NCBI RefSeq assembly: GCF_000011305.1
Contig: NC_004369.1
Location: forward strand, 310,001 to 374,000
DNA length: 64,000 nt
Direction: 5' to 3'
Source of the DNA: Corynebacterium efficiens YS-314
GTDB taxonomy: Bacteria > Actinomycetota > Actinomycetes > Mycobacteriales > Mycobacteriaceae
A program made the translations under genes and the position numbers. The notes beneath the pieces are model-generated. The model was not told where the DNA came from. It saw nothing but the letters and a program-made list of their open reading frames with translations, and made no database searches. Of the stretch, positions 34,200-43,468 are shown in pieces. The first letter of the stretch is position 1, and every line of letters starts with the position of its first letter.

Positions 34200-35594
34200 T
34201 TACTTGTTGTTGTGGGCCAGCCAGCCGAGGTAGGACCCCTCGAGCTCGACGATGGTGTAACCCTTGCGTCGGAGGGCGGAGGCCGCGACGGAGTTACGGA
34301 CACCTGACTGGCAGTAGGTGACGATCGTGTCGTCCTTGGCGGGCAGCTGGTCCAGGTTCCACAGGACGCGGCCACCGGAGAGCTGGGTGGATCCGGGGAT
34401 GTGGCCGTCGGCGTGCTCGGTCTTGTTGCGCAGATCCAGCAGCATGGCGCGGTCGAAGCCCTCGAGCTTGTCCTGCGGCAGGACCTCCGGGGTGCTCATC
34501 GGCAGGCCGTCGAGGGAGGTGATGAACCCATCGACCTCATCGATGCCGACGCGCATGAAGTGATCGCGGTAGGCCGCGGCCTCCTCCTCATCGGCGGCGA
34601 GCACAACCAGGCGACCGGTGTCGGTCTCCGGGTCGAAGACCCACGCCGAGTAGGTGGCGGCCTTGTTGAGGCCGGGGACGTTGACGGCGCCGTTGACGGT
34701 GCCCTCGTGGACCTCACTGTGGTGACGCGTGTCGACGACAATCTTCTCGCCGGCCTCAACCTCAGTGGCGATAGCTGAGCCGGTGAACTCCGGCAGTGGT
34801 GCCAGCGGGTAGCCGAGGATGGCCGGGCCGGACTTGTTCTGACGCTTCATCCGGGCGAAGTAGGCATGGGCATCGGGCTGACCGGCGAGCAACTCGTCGA
34901 TGAAGCCCTGCTCATCGTCGTTCTCCAGGTAGGGGGCCCACCAGGCGTAGGTGCGCTCGTACCCGACGGTGGTCGACGGCAGTGCGCCGAGTGCCTTGCC
35001 GCAGGCGGATCCTGCACCGTGGGCGGGGTAGACCTGGACATGGTCCGGCAGCGTCAGGAAGACGTTCTTCAGGCTGGCGAACAGCTGCTTGGCGCCACCG
35101 AAGCGCGTATCGACGCCACCGGCCGCCTCATCCAGCAGATCCGGGCGACCGAGGTCACCGGAGAACACGAAATCGCCGGAGAGCAGGTAACCCGGGGTAT
35201 GGGCGAAGGCGCCGTCGGTGATGAGGAAGGACAGGTGCTCAGGGGTATGGCCCGGGGTGTGCTTGGCCTCGATGGTGATGTTGCCGATCTTGATGGTGTC
35301 ACCGTCGTAGAGGCGGGTGCCATCGAAACCGTACTGCCAGTCCTCATCGCCCTCGCCGGAAACGTAGATGTCAGCGCCGGTGGCGGCGGCCAGTTCCCGG
35401 GTGCCGGAGAGGTAGTCGGCGTGGATGTGGGTCTCGGTGATACCGGTGATGGTCATGCCGTGATGCTCGGCCAGTTCGAGGTAGTCGGTGATATCGCGAC
35501 GGGGGTCGACGACAACAGCGGTGTTCTGTGCCTGGCAGCCGATGAAGTAGCTGGCCTGGGCGAGGTCTTCGTCATAGAAACGGTGCAGCAGCAT
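34200..35594 (-). CDS. MBL-fold persulfide dioxygenase fused to rhodanese domains (CstB-like)
   Basis: 464 residues. An N-terminal MBL domain has ETHIHADYLSG and HTPGHTPEHLSF and the non-heme iron ligands of persulfide dioxygenases; then a degenerate rhodanese repeat without Cys (VVDTRHHSEVHEGTVNGAVN) and a final active one with TYCQSGVRNS. This matches CstB-like enzymes that oxidise persulfides to sulfite/thiosulfate. ATG 35594 has GGAG upstream and begins at the conserved LLHRFYDEDLAQASY. A CsoR/CstR-type operator lies 57 bp upstream. Confidence 0.9.
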   Translation of the reverse strand: MLLHRFYDEDLAQASYFIGCQAQNTAVVVDPRRDITDYLELAEHHGMTITGITETHIHADYLSGTRELAAATGADIYVSGEGDEDWQYGFDGTRLYDGDTIKIGNITIEAKHTPGHTPEHLSFLITDGAFAHTPGYLLSGDFVFSGDLGRPDLLDEAAGGVDTRFGGAKQLFASLKNVFLTLPDHVQVYPAHGAGSACGKALGALPSTTVGYERTYAWWAPYLENDDEQGFIDELLAGQPDAHAYFARMKRQNKSGPAILGYPLAPLPEFTGSAIATEVEAGEKIVVDTRHHSEVHEGTVNGAVNVPGLNKAATYSAWVFDPETDTGRLVVLAADEEEAAAYRDHFMRVGIDEVDGFITSLDGLPMSTPEVLPQDKLEGFDRAMLLDLRNKTEHADGHIPGSTQLSGGRVLWNLDQLPAKDDTIVTYCQSGVRNSVAASALRRKGYTIVELEGSYLGWLAHNNK

Positions 35595-36061
35595 GAGGGG
35601 ATCACTCCAGAATTTCTTGTTGGTGGGGTGTGTGAGAACCATCATGACATATACCCCCCGGGGTATCAAGTTATACGGTTGGGGGTATGTAAAAGTGCTG
35701 GTGGGAGGCGGTGTTGACTTTTGGGGTGTGGCGGGCTTGGAGTTTTACCCCATGGGCGAAGTGGGGGATTCCGTGCCTGGGGGGGGACGTTAGGGGTTCC
35801 TGGTCGGACCACGTTGGCTTCAGGTGGGGAATTTCTTCCTAATTTCCCGTCTGGGCAGCGTCGTGCACCCCCATTCCGGTAGTGGCGGTGAAAGTAATCA
35901 ACATGCCGAACTGGGTGTTTGGTGAATTTATGCTCGGCCCGATTTTTATTGATCCCCGTTCAGTAATAATTGTCCCTGAATATGTCCTGCGCCACACTTT
36001 TGGCCCACAATAAGCCGCATCACCTTTTGGTCGACTGAACCTCACAATTGAAGGAAGCGAT
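35595..36061. other. Divergent region between persulfide and TRAP operons
   Basis: 467 bp without a credible gene. The left part holds the CsoR/CstR-type operators; the right part is more AT-rich and should contain the promoter of the 36-45 kb operon, with AAGGAAG just before its first ATG. No further dyad stands out. Confidence 0.5.
35651..35688. promoter_or_regulatory. CsoR/CstR-type operator, plus a degenerate second copy
   Basis: ATACCCCCCGGGGTAT (35651-35666) is a close match to the ATACCC-N-GGGTAT sites bound by persulfide-sensing CstR and copper-sensing CsoR repressors. ATACGGTTGGGGGTAT (35673-35688) is a weaker copy 22 bp further. It is upstream of a persulfide operon, so CstR is the likelier class. 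The regulator gene is not in the window. Confidence 0.75.
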
Positions 36062-37225
36062 ATGGCTTTTACTATCAACCGGCGTCAATTCTTGCAGGGA
36101 TTAACCCTGGCGGGCGCGGCCGGTGTTCTCGCAGCATGCGGACAGCCAGCGCAGTCCCGCGTCCCCGGCCTCCCTCATCGCATGGTGTGGACCACCTATC
36201 CGGTTGGTACCGGTACCTATAATGACGTCGCTGCGCTGGCCTCGACAATCACCACCCGCTCTGGGGCCCAGGTTCGACTGATGACCGGTGACACGGGCAT
36301 CGGTCGCATGGCCCCGCTGGTCTCCGGTATCGCCAACTATGCGCGCGTCGGCGACGAGTCCTATTACTCCTTCGAGGGGGATTACGAGTTCACCTCCGAG
36401 GCATGGGGACCACAACCGGTCCGACAGCTGTGGACCCCACCGGGAAGCTATGGCATGGCCGTGCTTAAGGACTCCGGCATCAACACCGTCAAGGACCTGC
36501 GAGGCAAGCGTCTTCCCTATCTCCTGGGTATGGAACCCACCAACCGGAAGATCGATGCCATTGTGCAGATGGGCGACCTGACACTCGATGATGTCACCCT
36601 GGTTCCCATCGCCTACTCCGAGCAGACGGAGGCATTGAAAACCGGGCACCTCGACGGGATCTACTCCAACACCGTCGGTGCCAGCATCGAGGAGTTACAG
36701 ACCCGCGACCCGATCCGGTGGCTGGAATTGTCCATCGACACACCCGAGCAGCAACGCACCTGGGACGAGCTGGTTCCTCTCGCCCGCGTCGGATCGACAA
36801 CAGGGGCGGTTGGTCTGGAACCGGGGGAGTCGGTCGATGTCATGGAACTGTCCCTGGCGATGCTGACCCGATCCGATGTCCCACCGGAGGAGGTCTATGC
36901 GATCACCAGCCTGATGCATAAACATTTCGACGATTACAAGGACGCCACCCCGGATGCCCAGTACTTCGCCATGGACAAGATCATCCTGGAACCACTGATG
37001 GTCCCCTTCCATCCCGGAGTGGTTCGACTTCTCGAGGAGAACAACCTGTGGACCCCGGCTCTTGATCGTCGTCAGAACGCGCTGATTGAACGGGAATCCC
37101 GCATGCAGAATGAATGGCCCAATTTCTGGGCTCAGAATAAGAAATCCGAGGACCCCTCCACCGCCTGGCGGAACTGGAAACAGGAGAACCTTCCCCAGCT
37201 GCCCGCCATGAGCACCACAGGATAG
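36062..37225 (+). CDS. TAXI-family TRAP transporter substrate-binding lipoprotein
   Basis: 387 residues. NRRQFLQG (5-12) is a twin-arginine signal and LAAC a lipobox, so it is exported folded and lipid-anchored. The mature part has the TAXI features: YPVGTGTYNDVAALAS, the central solute-binding segment, and a C-terminal region on FHPGVVRLLEE. It captures an organic acid for the permease encoded next. First gene of a seven-gene operon. Confidence 0.9.
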   Translation: MAFTINRRQFLQGLTLAGAAGVLAACGQPAQSRVPGLPHRMVWTTYPVGTGTYNDVAALASTITTRSGAQVRLMTGDTGIGRMAPLVSGIANYARVGDESYYSFEGDYEFTSEAWGPQPVRQLWTPPGSYGMAVLKDSGINTVKDLRGKRLPYLLGMEPTNRKIDAIVQMGDLTLDDVTLVPIAYSEQTEALKTGHLDGIYSNTVGASIEELQTRDPIRWLELSIDTPEQQRTWDELVPLARVGSTTGAVGLEPGESVDVMELSLAMLTRSDVPPEEVYAITSLMHKHFDDYKDATPDAQYFAMDKIILEPLMVPFHPGVVRLLEENNLWTPALDRRQNALIERESRMQNEWPNFWAQNKKSEDPSTAWRNWKQENLPQLPAMSTTG

Positions 37226-37240
37226 GAAACGAGTGAACAT

Positions 37241-39271
37241 ATGTCATCCACCATCGTTGACCACGACCAGAAGTCTTGTGAAAAGATACTGCCCGGAGCG
37301 CCCCCCATTCCCGTTGAGAAGAACCCACGCCTCACGCCCTTCTGGCGGGCGATGGTTGCCATTCTCGCCGCCATCGGGATCGGGGGAACGATCAACCAGG
37401 TCTTCTACCTGAATGCATTTGGTATTGCTCTGCAGACAAACGCGTTTCTGTATCTGATCGCGGCCTGCTTCGTTCCCGTCGTCTTCGTCACCGTCCCGAT
37501 CTCCAAGCGGATCACCAACCAGAAAGAGGGTATCCCGCTCTACGACGTCGCCCTAGTGGCCGCCTTCATCGGTGTCTCAATCTGGTTTGCCCTACACTCC
37601 CATGACATCACCGTCTTCGGATGGGCGATGGTGGCACCCGGCTACGCAACCATCATGAGCTACTTCTACTGGATTCTGATTCTAGAAGCGCTCCGCCGTG
37701 CAGCTGGTCTCATTGTCGCTGGCCTGGCACTCCTTGTTTCCCTCTACCCATTGGTTGCGGGTGATATCCCGGTTACCGTGCTGCAGGGGATCAACTATGA
37801 CCTGAACACGCTCGCCCAGATGCACGCCATGGGATCGGATTCCATCCTCGGGCTCCCGCTCCAGACCGCAGCGACCATTCTCGTCGGTTTCCTGGCCTTT
37901 GGTGTTGTCCTCCAACACACGGGCGGGGCGACGTTCTTCAATGATCTATCGATGTCGATCTTCGGCCGCTACCGCGGTGGCACAGCCAAGGTCTCTATCG
38001 GCAGTTCCGCGGCCATGGGCATGATGTCCGGTTCTGCGGTGTCGAATGTCCTGACCACCGGGCCCATGACGATTCCCGCCATGATCAAGAACGGTTTCAC
38101 CCCCAAAACCGCAGGTGCAGTGGAGGCCACCGCCTCCTCCGGCGGTTCCATCACCCCGCCGATCATGGGTGCTGCAGCCTTCCTCATGGTGTCCTTCGCG
38201 GGCGTTCCCTACACCCAGGTCATCATCGCGGCGACGATTCCCGCCATCCTCTACTTCCTCGGCATCTTCCTCCAGATCGATGGTTACGCCGCACTGAAGG
38301 GTCTGGCCGGCACCCCCCGATCAGAGCTGCCTCGTTTCGTCACCACCCTGATCAACGGATGGCCGTACATCCTGGCATTCGGCCTGCTCACCGTGTTGCT
38401 TCTGACCACCCCCTCTGAGGCCCAGGTCCCATTCTGGGTTGTCCTCGCCCTCATCCTCATCGGTGTGGTGAGCCCCCGACAGAAGTTCGGCATCCAGGAG
38501 ATCTACGAGGTCATGGTCGACCTGGGTGTCACGCTGGGCAAGCTCTTCGCCACGATCGCCGGCGTCGGCCTCATCCTCGGCGGCCTGACCGCCACCGGCG
38601 TGGCATTGTCGATCTCCCGCGACCTGATCGCCCTGGTCGGAGACAACGTCATCCTGATCCTCATCACCGGCGCGATCGCCTGCTTCATCCTGGGTATGGG
38701 GCTGACCATCTCGGCGGCCTATGTCTTCCTGGCCATCGTCATGGTCCCCGCGCTGATCGCCCTGGATGTCAATGTATATGCGGCCCACCTGTTCATCATC
38801 TACTGGGCATCCGTCTCCTACATCACCCCGCCGGTCGGCCTGGCGGCATTCGCCGCCGCCGGCATCTCAAAGGCCTCACCGATGGGGACATCGGTGGAGG
38901 CCATGAGGCTGGGGGCAGTGAAATACATTGTCCCCTTCGGCTTTGCACTCAACCCGGCGTTGGTCGCCCAGGCACCGCTCACCGAAGTCCTGATTGCCGG
39001 TGCATTCTCCATCGTCGCGGTGTTTGCCATCGCGGCAGCCTTCTCCGGATGGATCCAGTTCGTGGAGGTCAAACCAACCCTCATCTCGCGGGCCCTGCTC
39101 GCGGTCGGTGGTTCCATGATCTTCCTCCCGCAGCTTCCCATCACCCTCGCGGGTGTCAGCATTGTCGTGGCGGTCATGGTCGTGGAGAAGTTCATCGCCG
39201 GCAGGAAAGCACCGGCCACCGCGAAAGCCCCCGCTGATACCCAGCTACAACCACAACCCCAGACAGTCTAG
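37241..39271 (+). CDS. TRAP transporter fused permease (DctQ-DctM type)
   Basis: 676 residues: an N-terminal four-helix DctQ-like part, then the twelve-helix DctM domain with AMGMMSGSAVSNVLTTGPMTIP and GGSITPPIMGAAAFLM, each typical of the fused TAXI permeases. It imports substrate with Na+ or H+. It follows the binding protein by 15 bases and carries a hydrophilic Ala/Pro/Gln tail. Confidence 0.92.
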   Translation: MSSTIVDHDQKSCEKILPGAPPIPVEKNPRLTPFWRAMVAILAAIGIGGTINQVFYLNAFGIALQTNAFLYLIAACFVPVVFVTVPISKRITNQKEGIPLYDVALVAAFIGVSIWFALHSHDITVFGWAMVAPGYATIMSYFYWILILEALRRAAGLIVAGLALLVSLYPLVAGDIPVTVLQGINYDLNTLAQMHAMGSDSILGLPLQTAATILVGFLAFGVVLQHTGGATFFNDLSMSIFGRYRGGTAKVSIGSSAAMGMMSGSAVSNVLTTGPMTIPAMIKNGFTPKTAGAVEATASSGGSITPPIMGAAAFLMVSFAGVPYTQVIIAATIPAILYFLGIFLQIDGYAALKGLAGTPRSELPRFVTTLINGWPYILAFGLLTVLLLTTPSEAQVPFWVVLALILIGVVSPRQKFGIQEIYEVMVDLGVTLGKLFATIAGVGLILGGLTATGVALSISRDLIALVGDNVILILITGAIACFILGMGLTISAAYVFLAIVMVPALIALDVNVYAAHLFIIYWASVSYITPPVGLAAFAAAGISKASPMGTSVEAMRLGAVKYIVPFGFALNPALVAQAPLTEVLIAGAFSIVAVFAIAAAFSGWIQFVEVKPTLISRALLAVGGSMIFLPQLPITLAGVSIVVAVMVVEKFIAGRKAPATAKAPADTQLQPQPQTV

Positions 39272-39287
39272 GAAAGGAACCACCACC

Positions 39288-40076
39288 ATGACCACTGACC
39301 TGATTATCCGCGACGATACCGATGGCGTGGCGCAGTTGACGATCAACCGTCCAGAGGCGATGAATGCCATGAACCGCTCGGTGATCGATCGTCTCAACGA
39401 GCACCTCGACGTCATTGACATCGATGAGTCCATTGATGTTGTCATCATCACCGGCGCAGGGGATAAGGCCTTCGTGGCCGGTGCCGACATCAAGGAGCTG
39501 GCGAAGCGGGGTCCCCTGGATGGGCTTGAGGCCTATATGCAGCGCACCTATGACCGTCTGGGTTCCTTCTCCAAACCGCTGGTCGCCGCGGTCAACGGTT
39601 ACGCCTTCGGCGGCGGCAATGAACTCGCCCTCGCATGTGATATCCGGGTGGGGTCAACCAATGCCCAGTTTGCACTGCCTGAGGCGGGCCTCGGGATTCT
39701 TCCCTCAGCAGGGGGAACCCAGCGGCTCCCGAACATCGTCGGGCGGGGCCTGGCCGCCGACATGATCATCACCGGCCGGCGTATCGAGGCGGAGGAAGCC
39801 CGTGCCTCCAACCTCATTACCTACCTCGTCGAACCGGAGGATCTGCTCCCCACGGCGCACAAGGTCGCTCAGCGTATCCGCCGTAAAGGGCCGCTAGCAG
39901 TGTCACTCATCCGCCAGCTGCTCATCCGTGGCGGCCGGGTCGACCACGAGACGGGCATCCTGCTTGAGCGCCTGGCCCAGTCGGTGCTCTTTGCCTCCCC
40001 GGAGAAACAGGAGGGGACTGAGGCTTTCGTCGAAAAGCGCCCTGCTGATTTCCAGTCTGTTCGCCACGACCGTTAA
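39288..40076 (+). CDS. Enoyl-CoA hydratase
   Basis: 262 residues of the crotonase family. AGADIKEL gives the first oxyanion segment; the catalytic glutamates are in GGGNELALACD and LPEAGLGILPSAGGTQRL. It hydrates trans-2-enoyl-CoA, probably crotonyl-CoA given the neighbours. ATG 39288 has GGAAAGGAA upstream. Confidence 0.92.
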   Translation: MTTDLIIRDDTDGVAQLTINRPEAMNAMNRSVIDRLNEHLDVIDIDESIDVVIITGAGDKAFVAGADIKELAKRGPLDGLEAYMQRTYDRLGSFSKPLVAAVNGYAFGGGNELALACDIRVGSTNAQFALPEAGLGILPSAGGTQRLPNIVGRGLAADMIITGRRIEAEEARASNLITYLVEPEDLLPTAHKVAQRIRRKGPLAVSLIRQLLIRGGRVDHETGILLERLAQSVLFASPEKQEGTEAFVEKRPADFQSVRHDR

Positions 40077-40102
40077 CACACCACCAGAAAAGAGGACAAC
40101 CC

Positions 40103-40981
40103 ATGTCAGCACTCACATCTGTCAACCACATCACCGTTATCGGTTCGGGAACCATGGGGTCCCAGATCGGTATGGTGGCAGCCTTGTCGGGGTTCGAAAC
40201 CACCATCATCGACATCGCCGAGGATGCCCTGCAGCGGGCCCGGGAACAGCTTGAATCGCGGATGGCGCGCGATGTTGAGAAGGGTCGTCGCACCCAGTCC
40301 GAGGTGGATGAAGCCTTCACTCGCCTCGATTTCTCCACCGACCGGGATGCTGTCGTCGCCGGGACCGATTTCGTGATCGAGGCGGCCGTGGAGGATCTGA
40401 GCATCAAAAGAAAACTGTTCGCAGCGCTCGATCAGATCGCCCCGCCCCATGCGATCCTGGCGACGAACTCCTCGAATATCGTCTCCTCCAGGATCGCCGA
40501 TGCCACTTCCCGCCCGGAGAAGGTGTGCAACATGCACTTCTTCAATCCAGTGCTGGTCATGAAGGCCGTGGAGGTCGTGGCTCATCCAGGCACGTCCCAG
40601 GACACCGTGGCTATCACCGCGGCACTGGCCGAGGCCATGGGTAAGCAGGTCATCCACGTGCACAAGGAAATACCGGGTTTCGTGGCCAACCGTCTTCTGG
40701 CGGCACTGCGTAAGGAGGCCCTGCAGCTCTACTCCGACGGGGTGGTCTCCTTCGAGGACATTGATATCGCGGCGAAATCAGCTCTCGGCCATCCAATGGG
40801 GCCCTTCGAGCTGATGGATCTGGTCGGCATCGACGTCGCCTACATGATCCGCCTGGCCGAGTACGAGCAGACCGGGGACCCGGAGTCACTGCCCAACCCG
40901 GAGCTGAAAAAGCTCTACGACGCCGGAAGGTTCGGCCGTAAAAGTGGCCAGGGTTGGTACACCTACGCCTCCGCAACCTAG
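40103..40981 (+). CDS. 3-hydroxybutyryl-CoA dehydrogenase
   Basis: 292 residues. NAD-binding ITVIGSGTMGSQIGMVAA, catalytic region CNMHFFNPVLVMKAVEVV with His, and the C-terminal domain GFVANRLLAALRKEALQL...GHPMGPFELMDLVGID are the standard single-function 3-HBDH layout. It oxidises 3-hydroxyacyl-CoA to acetoacetyl-CoA in this pathway. Confidence 0.93.
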   Translation: MSALTSVNHITVIGSGTMGSQIGMVAALSGFETTIIDIAEDALQRAREQLESRMARDVEKGRRTQSEVDEAFTRLDFSTDRDAVVAGTDFVIEAAVEDLSIKRKLFAALDQIAPPHAILATNSSNIVSSRIADATSRPEKVCNMHFFNPVLVMKAVEVVAHPGTSQDTVAITAALAEAMGKQVIHVHKEIPGFVANRLLAALRKEALQLYSDGVVSFEDIDIAAKSALGHPMGPFELMDLVGIDVAYMIRLAEYEQTGDPESLPNPELKKLYDAGRFGRKSGQGWYTYASAT

Positions 40982-41021
40982 ATCTCTTCCCTCCTCAACC
41001 ACCATCCACACGGAGATGCCC

Positions 41022-42242
41022 ATGCCTACTGGCCAACTCAGCGCCGATGTTGTCGAACACGCCGACTACCTGCTGCTCGATGCCGATTTCACGCAGGGGG
41101 AGCGTGTCCTCCGCGACCAGGTCCGGGCGTTCGGAAAGGAACATATCCTCCCGATCATCAACGATTACTGGGAGCGCGCGGAATTCCCCTATGAGATCCT
41201 CGAACCGCTTGCCGGTCTCGGACTGGCCGGCACCGTGATCAAGGGATACGGCTGCCCGGGGTTGAGCCGCCTGGAAAACGGAATCGTCAGTCGGGAACTG
41301 GGGCGTATCGACGGTTCCATCTGCACCTTCTTCGGCGTCCACTCAGGGCTCAGCATGGGCTCGATCAACATCCTCGGCTCCGAGGAACAACGCCGGCGGT
41401 GGCTGCCGGACATGGCGAAATTCAGGAAAACCGGTGCCTTCGCCCTCACCGAACCCAACCATGGCTCCGACTCGGTCTCCTTGGAGACCTCCGCGCGCCG
41501 AGAGGGCGATTCCTGGGTGCTCAATGGTCACAAGCGGTGGATCGGCAATGGGCATGCAGGTGACATCATCGTTGTGTATGCACGCGATGAGGCGGATCAG
41601 CAGGTGAAGGCATTCGTCGTCGAAAAGCAGCGTAACGGCGAGTACCCACCCGGGTACCGCGCCGAGGTCATCACCGGCAAGACCGGCAAACGGGCGATTC
41701 TGCAGGGCGACATCGTCATCGACAACCTGAGAATCCCGGAGGAGAACAGGCTCACCAACTGCCACTCATTCAAGGACGTCAACCGCGTCCTCGCCGCCAC
41801 CCGCGGGGGCGTGGCCTGGGAATCAACCGGGCACGCCATGGCCGGTTTCGAACTGGCAGCTCAATACGCCCTGCAGCGTCACCAGTTCGGTTCCCCCATC
41901 GCCAGCTACCAGCTTGTCCAGACCAAATTGGCGCACATGCTCGCCGACGTGGTGGAGAACCAACTGCTGTGCGTCCGCATGGCGGAACTACAGGAACGTG
42001 GTGAGTTCTCCACCCCGATGGCATCACTGACCAAGATGACCACCGCCAAGAATGCGTTGTCCATCTGCCGGGAGGCGCGCGACATGATGGGCGGCAACGG
42101 TCTCCTCCTGAATAACCACATCGCGCGCCACATGACCGACATGGAGGTCTCGTACACCTACGAGGGAACCGACTCCATCCAGGCACTCATCGTCGGCCGT
42201 GACATCACCGGCATCTCCGCGTTCACCCATTCACGAAAGTAG
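41022..42242 (+). CDS. Acyl-CoA dehydrogenase (ACX4/glutaryl-CoA dehydrogenase-related clade)
   Basis: 406 residues with ALTEPNHGSDS (FAD site), NGHKRWIGNGHAGDIIVVYAR, and the catalytic Glu in SYTYEGTDSIQALIVGRDITG, the pattern shared by glutaryl-CoA dehydrogenases and plant short-chain oxidase ACX4. At the place where glutaryl-CoA dehydrogenases have a Tyr-Arg that binds the second carboxylate, this protein reads GSICTFFGVHSG, so a monocarboxylic short-chain acyl-CoA is the likelier substrate. ATG 41022 has GGAG at the right distance; ATG 41016 lies within that site. Confidence 0.88.
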   Translation: MPTGQLSADVVEHADYLLLDADFTQGERVLRDQVRAFGKEHILPIINDYWERAEFPYEILEPLAGLGLAGTVIKGYGCPGLSRLENGIVSRELGRIDGSICTFFGVHSGLSMGSINILGSEEQRRRWLPDMAKFRKTGAFALTEPNHGSDSVSLETSARREGDSWVLNGHKRWIGNGHAGDIIVVYARDEADQQVKAFVVEKQRNGEYPPGYRAEVITGKTGKRAILQGDIVIDNLRIPEENRLTNCHSFKDVNRVLAATRGGVAWESTGHAMAGFELAAQYALQRHQFGSPIASYQLVQTKLAHMLADVVENQLLCVRMAELQERGEFSTPMASLTKMTTAKNALSICREARDMMGGNGLLLNNHIARHMTDMEVSYTYEGTDSIQALIVGRDITGISAFTHSRK

Positions 42243-42253
42243 GAATACCCTCA

Positions 42254-43447
42254 ATGTCTGATGCATTTATCATCTCCGCGCTCCGCACCCCCGTTGGCCG
42301 ATATGGTGGGGCACTATCCTCCATCCGCCCCGATGATCTGATGGCGCACACCATCCGTTCGGTGGTGGAGGGATCCGGAATTGATCCGGCAGCCTTCGAT
42401 GATGTAGTCATTGGCAACGCCAACGGCGCAGGTGAGGACAGTCGTAATGTCGCCCGCCTGGCGTGGTTGCGGGCAGGGTACCCGGATACCGTCGCCGGTG
42501 TGACCGTCAACCGACTGTGTGCCTCGGGCATGACCTCCATTTCCATGGCCACCGCCCTGGTGGCCTCCGGCCAAGCGGATCTGATCGTGGCCGGTGGTGT
42601 GGAATCAATGTCACGTGCCCCCTGGGTCATGCCCAAACCGGAAAGTGCCTTCGCCAAACCCACCGCGATCTGGGACACCGCCATCGGCCCACGCTTCGTC
42701 AACCCCGCGTTCCCACCGAGGGTCAATTACTCCATGCTGGAAACCGCGGAGGAGGTTGCGCGCGTCAAGAATGTCTCGCGTGAGGATGCGGATGCCTTCG
42801 CCGTCGAATCCCAGTCGCGTGCACAGACCGCCCTACAGGCGGGATGCTTCAACTCCGAGATCACTGCCGTCGAGGTGACTGATAGAAAAGGCAAGGTCAC
42901 CATCGTTGATACCGATGAGGGGCCACGCGCTGGGGTCACCCGGGAGGGGCTCGCGAGGCTCAAACCAATTGTCCAGGGTGGTTCGGTGGTCACAGCCGGT
43001 AACTCCTCCTCACTCAATGACGGGGCCTCCGCTGTCATCATCGCCAGTGAATGGGCCATCAGGGAACATAATCTCACTCCCCGTGCCCGGGTTGCCGGAG
43101 CCACTGTTGTCGGCCTGGCCCCGGAGATCATGGGTATGGGCCCGGTGCCGGCCACCCACAAACTCCTGGACCGGACCGGCTGGAAGCTCGATGACGTGGA
43201 TGCCATCGAACTCAACGAGGCCTTTGCCACCCAGTCCCTGGCCTGCATCCGTGAGCTGGATCTGGACAGTGCCAAGGTGAATTCCTGGGGTGGTGCGATC
43301 GCGTTGGGTCATCCCCTGGGGTCCAGTGGCGCGCGAATCTCCATCACCCTGCTCAACCGCCTGGAGAAATCCTCCGCGCGGCGCGGTATCGCCACCATGT
43401 GTGTCGGTTATGGCCAGGGTATGGCCCTGGCCATCGAGACGGTCTAG
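42254..43447 (+). CDS. Acetyl-CoA C-acetyltransferase (thiolase)
   Basis: 397 residues with nucleophile C89 in VNRLCASGMTS, GGVESMSRAPWV, the His in GGAIALGHPLGSSGAR and the second Cys in TMCVGYGQGMAL. The degradative thiolase would split acetoacetyl-CoA, or a beta-ketoadipyl-type CoA, into acetyl-CoA. It follows the dehydrogenase by 11 bases. Confidence 0.93.
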   Translation: MSDAFIISALRTPVGRYGGALSSIRPDDLMAHTIRSVVEGSGIDPAAFDDVVIGNANGAGEDSRNVARLAWLRAGYPDTVAGVTVNRLCASGMTSISMATALVASGQADLIVAGGVESMSRAPWVMPKPESAFAKPTAIWDTAIGPRFVNPAFPPRVNYSMLETAEEVARVKNVSREDADAFAVESQSRAQTALQAGCFNSEITAVEVTDRKGKVTIVDTDEGPRAGVTREGLARLKPIVQGGSVVTAGNSSSLNDGASAVIIASEWAIREHNLTPRARVAGATVVGLAPEIMGMGPVPATHKLLDRTGWKLDDVDAIELNEAFATQSLACIRELDLDSAKVNSWGGAIALGHPLGSSGARISITLLNRLEKSSARRGIATMCVGYGQGMALAIETV

Positions 43448-43468
43448 AAGAAAGGTTCTGAACAGACA

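Noticed and set aside
35839..36078. 79-codon minus-strand frame in the divergent region
   Set aside because: No ribosome site, no homology, and it would overlap the TAXI gene start.
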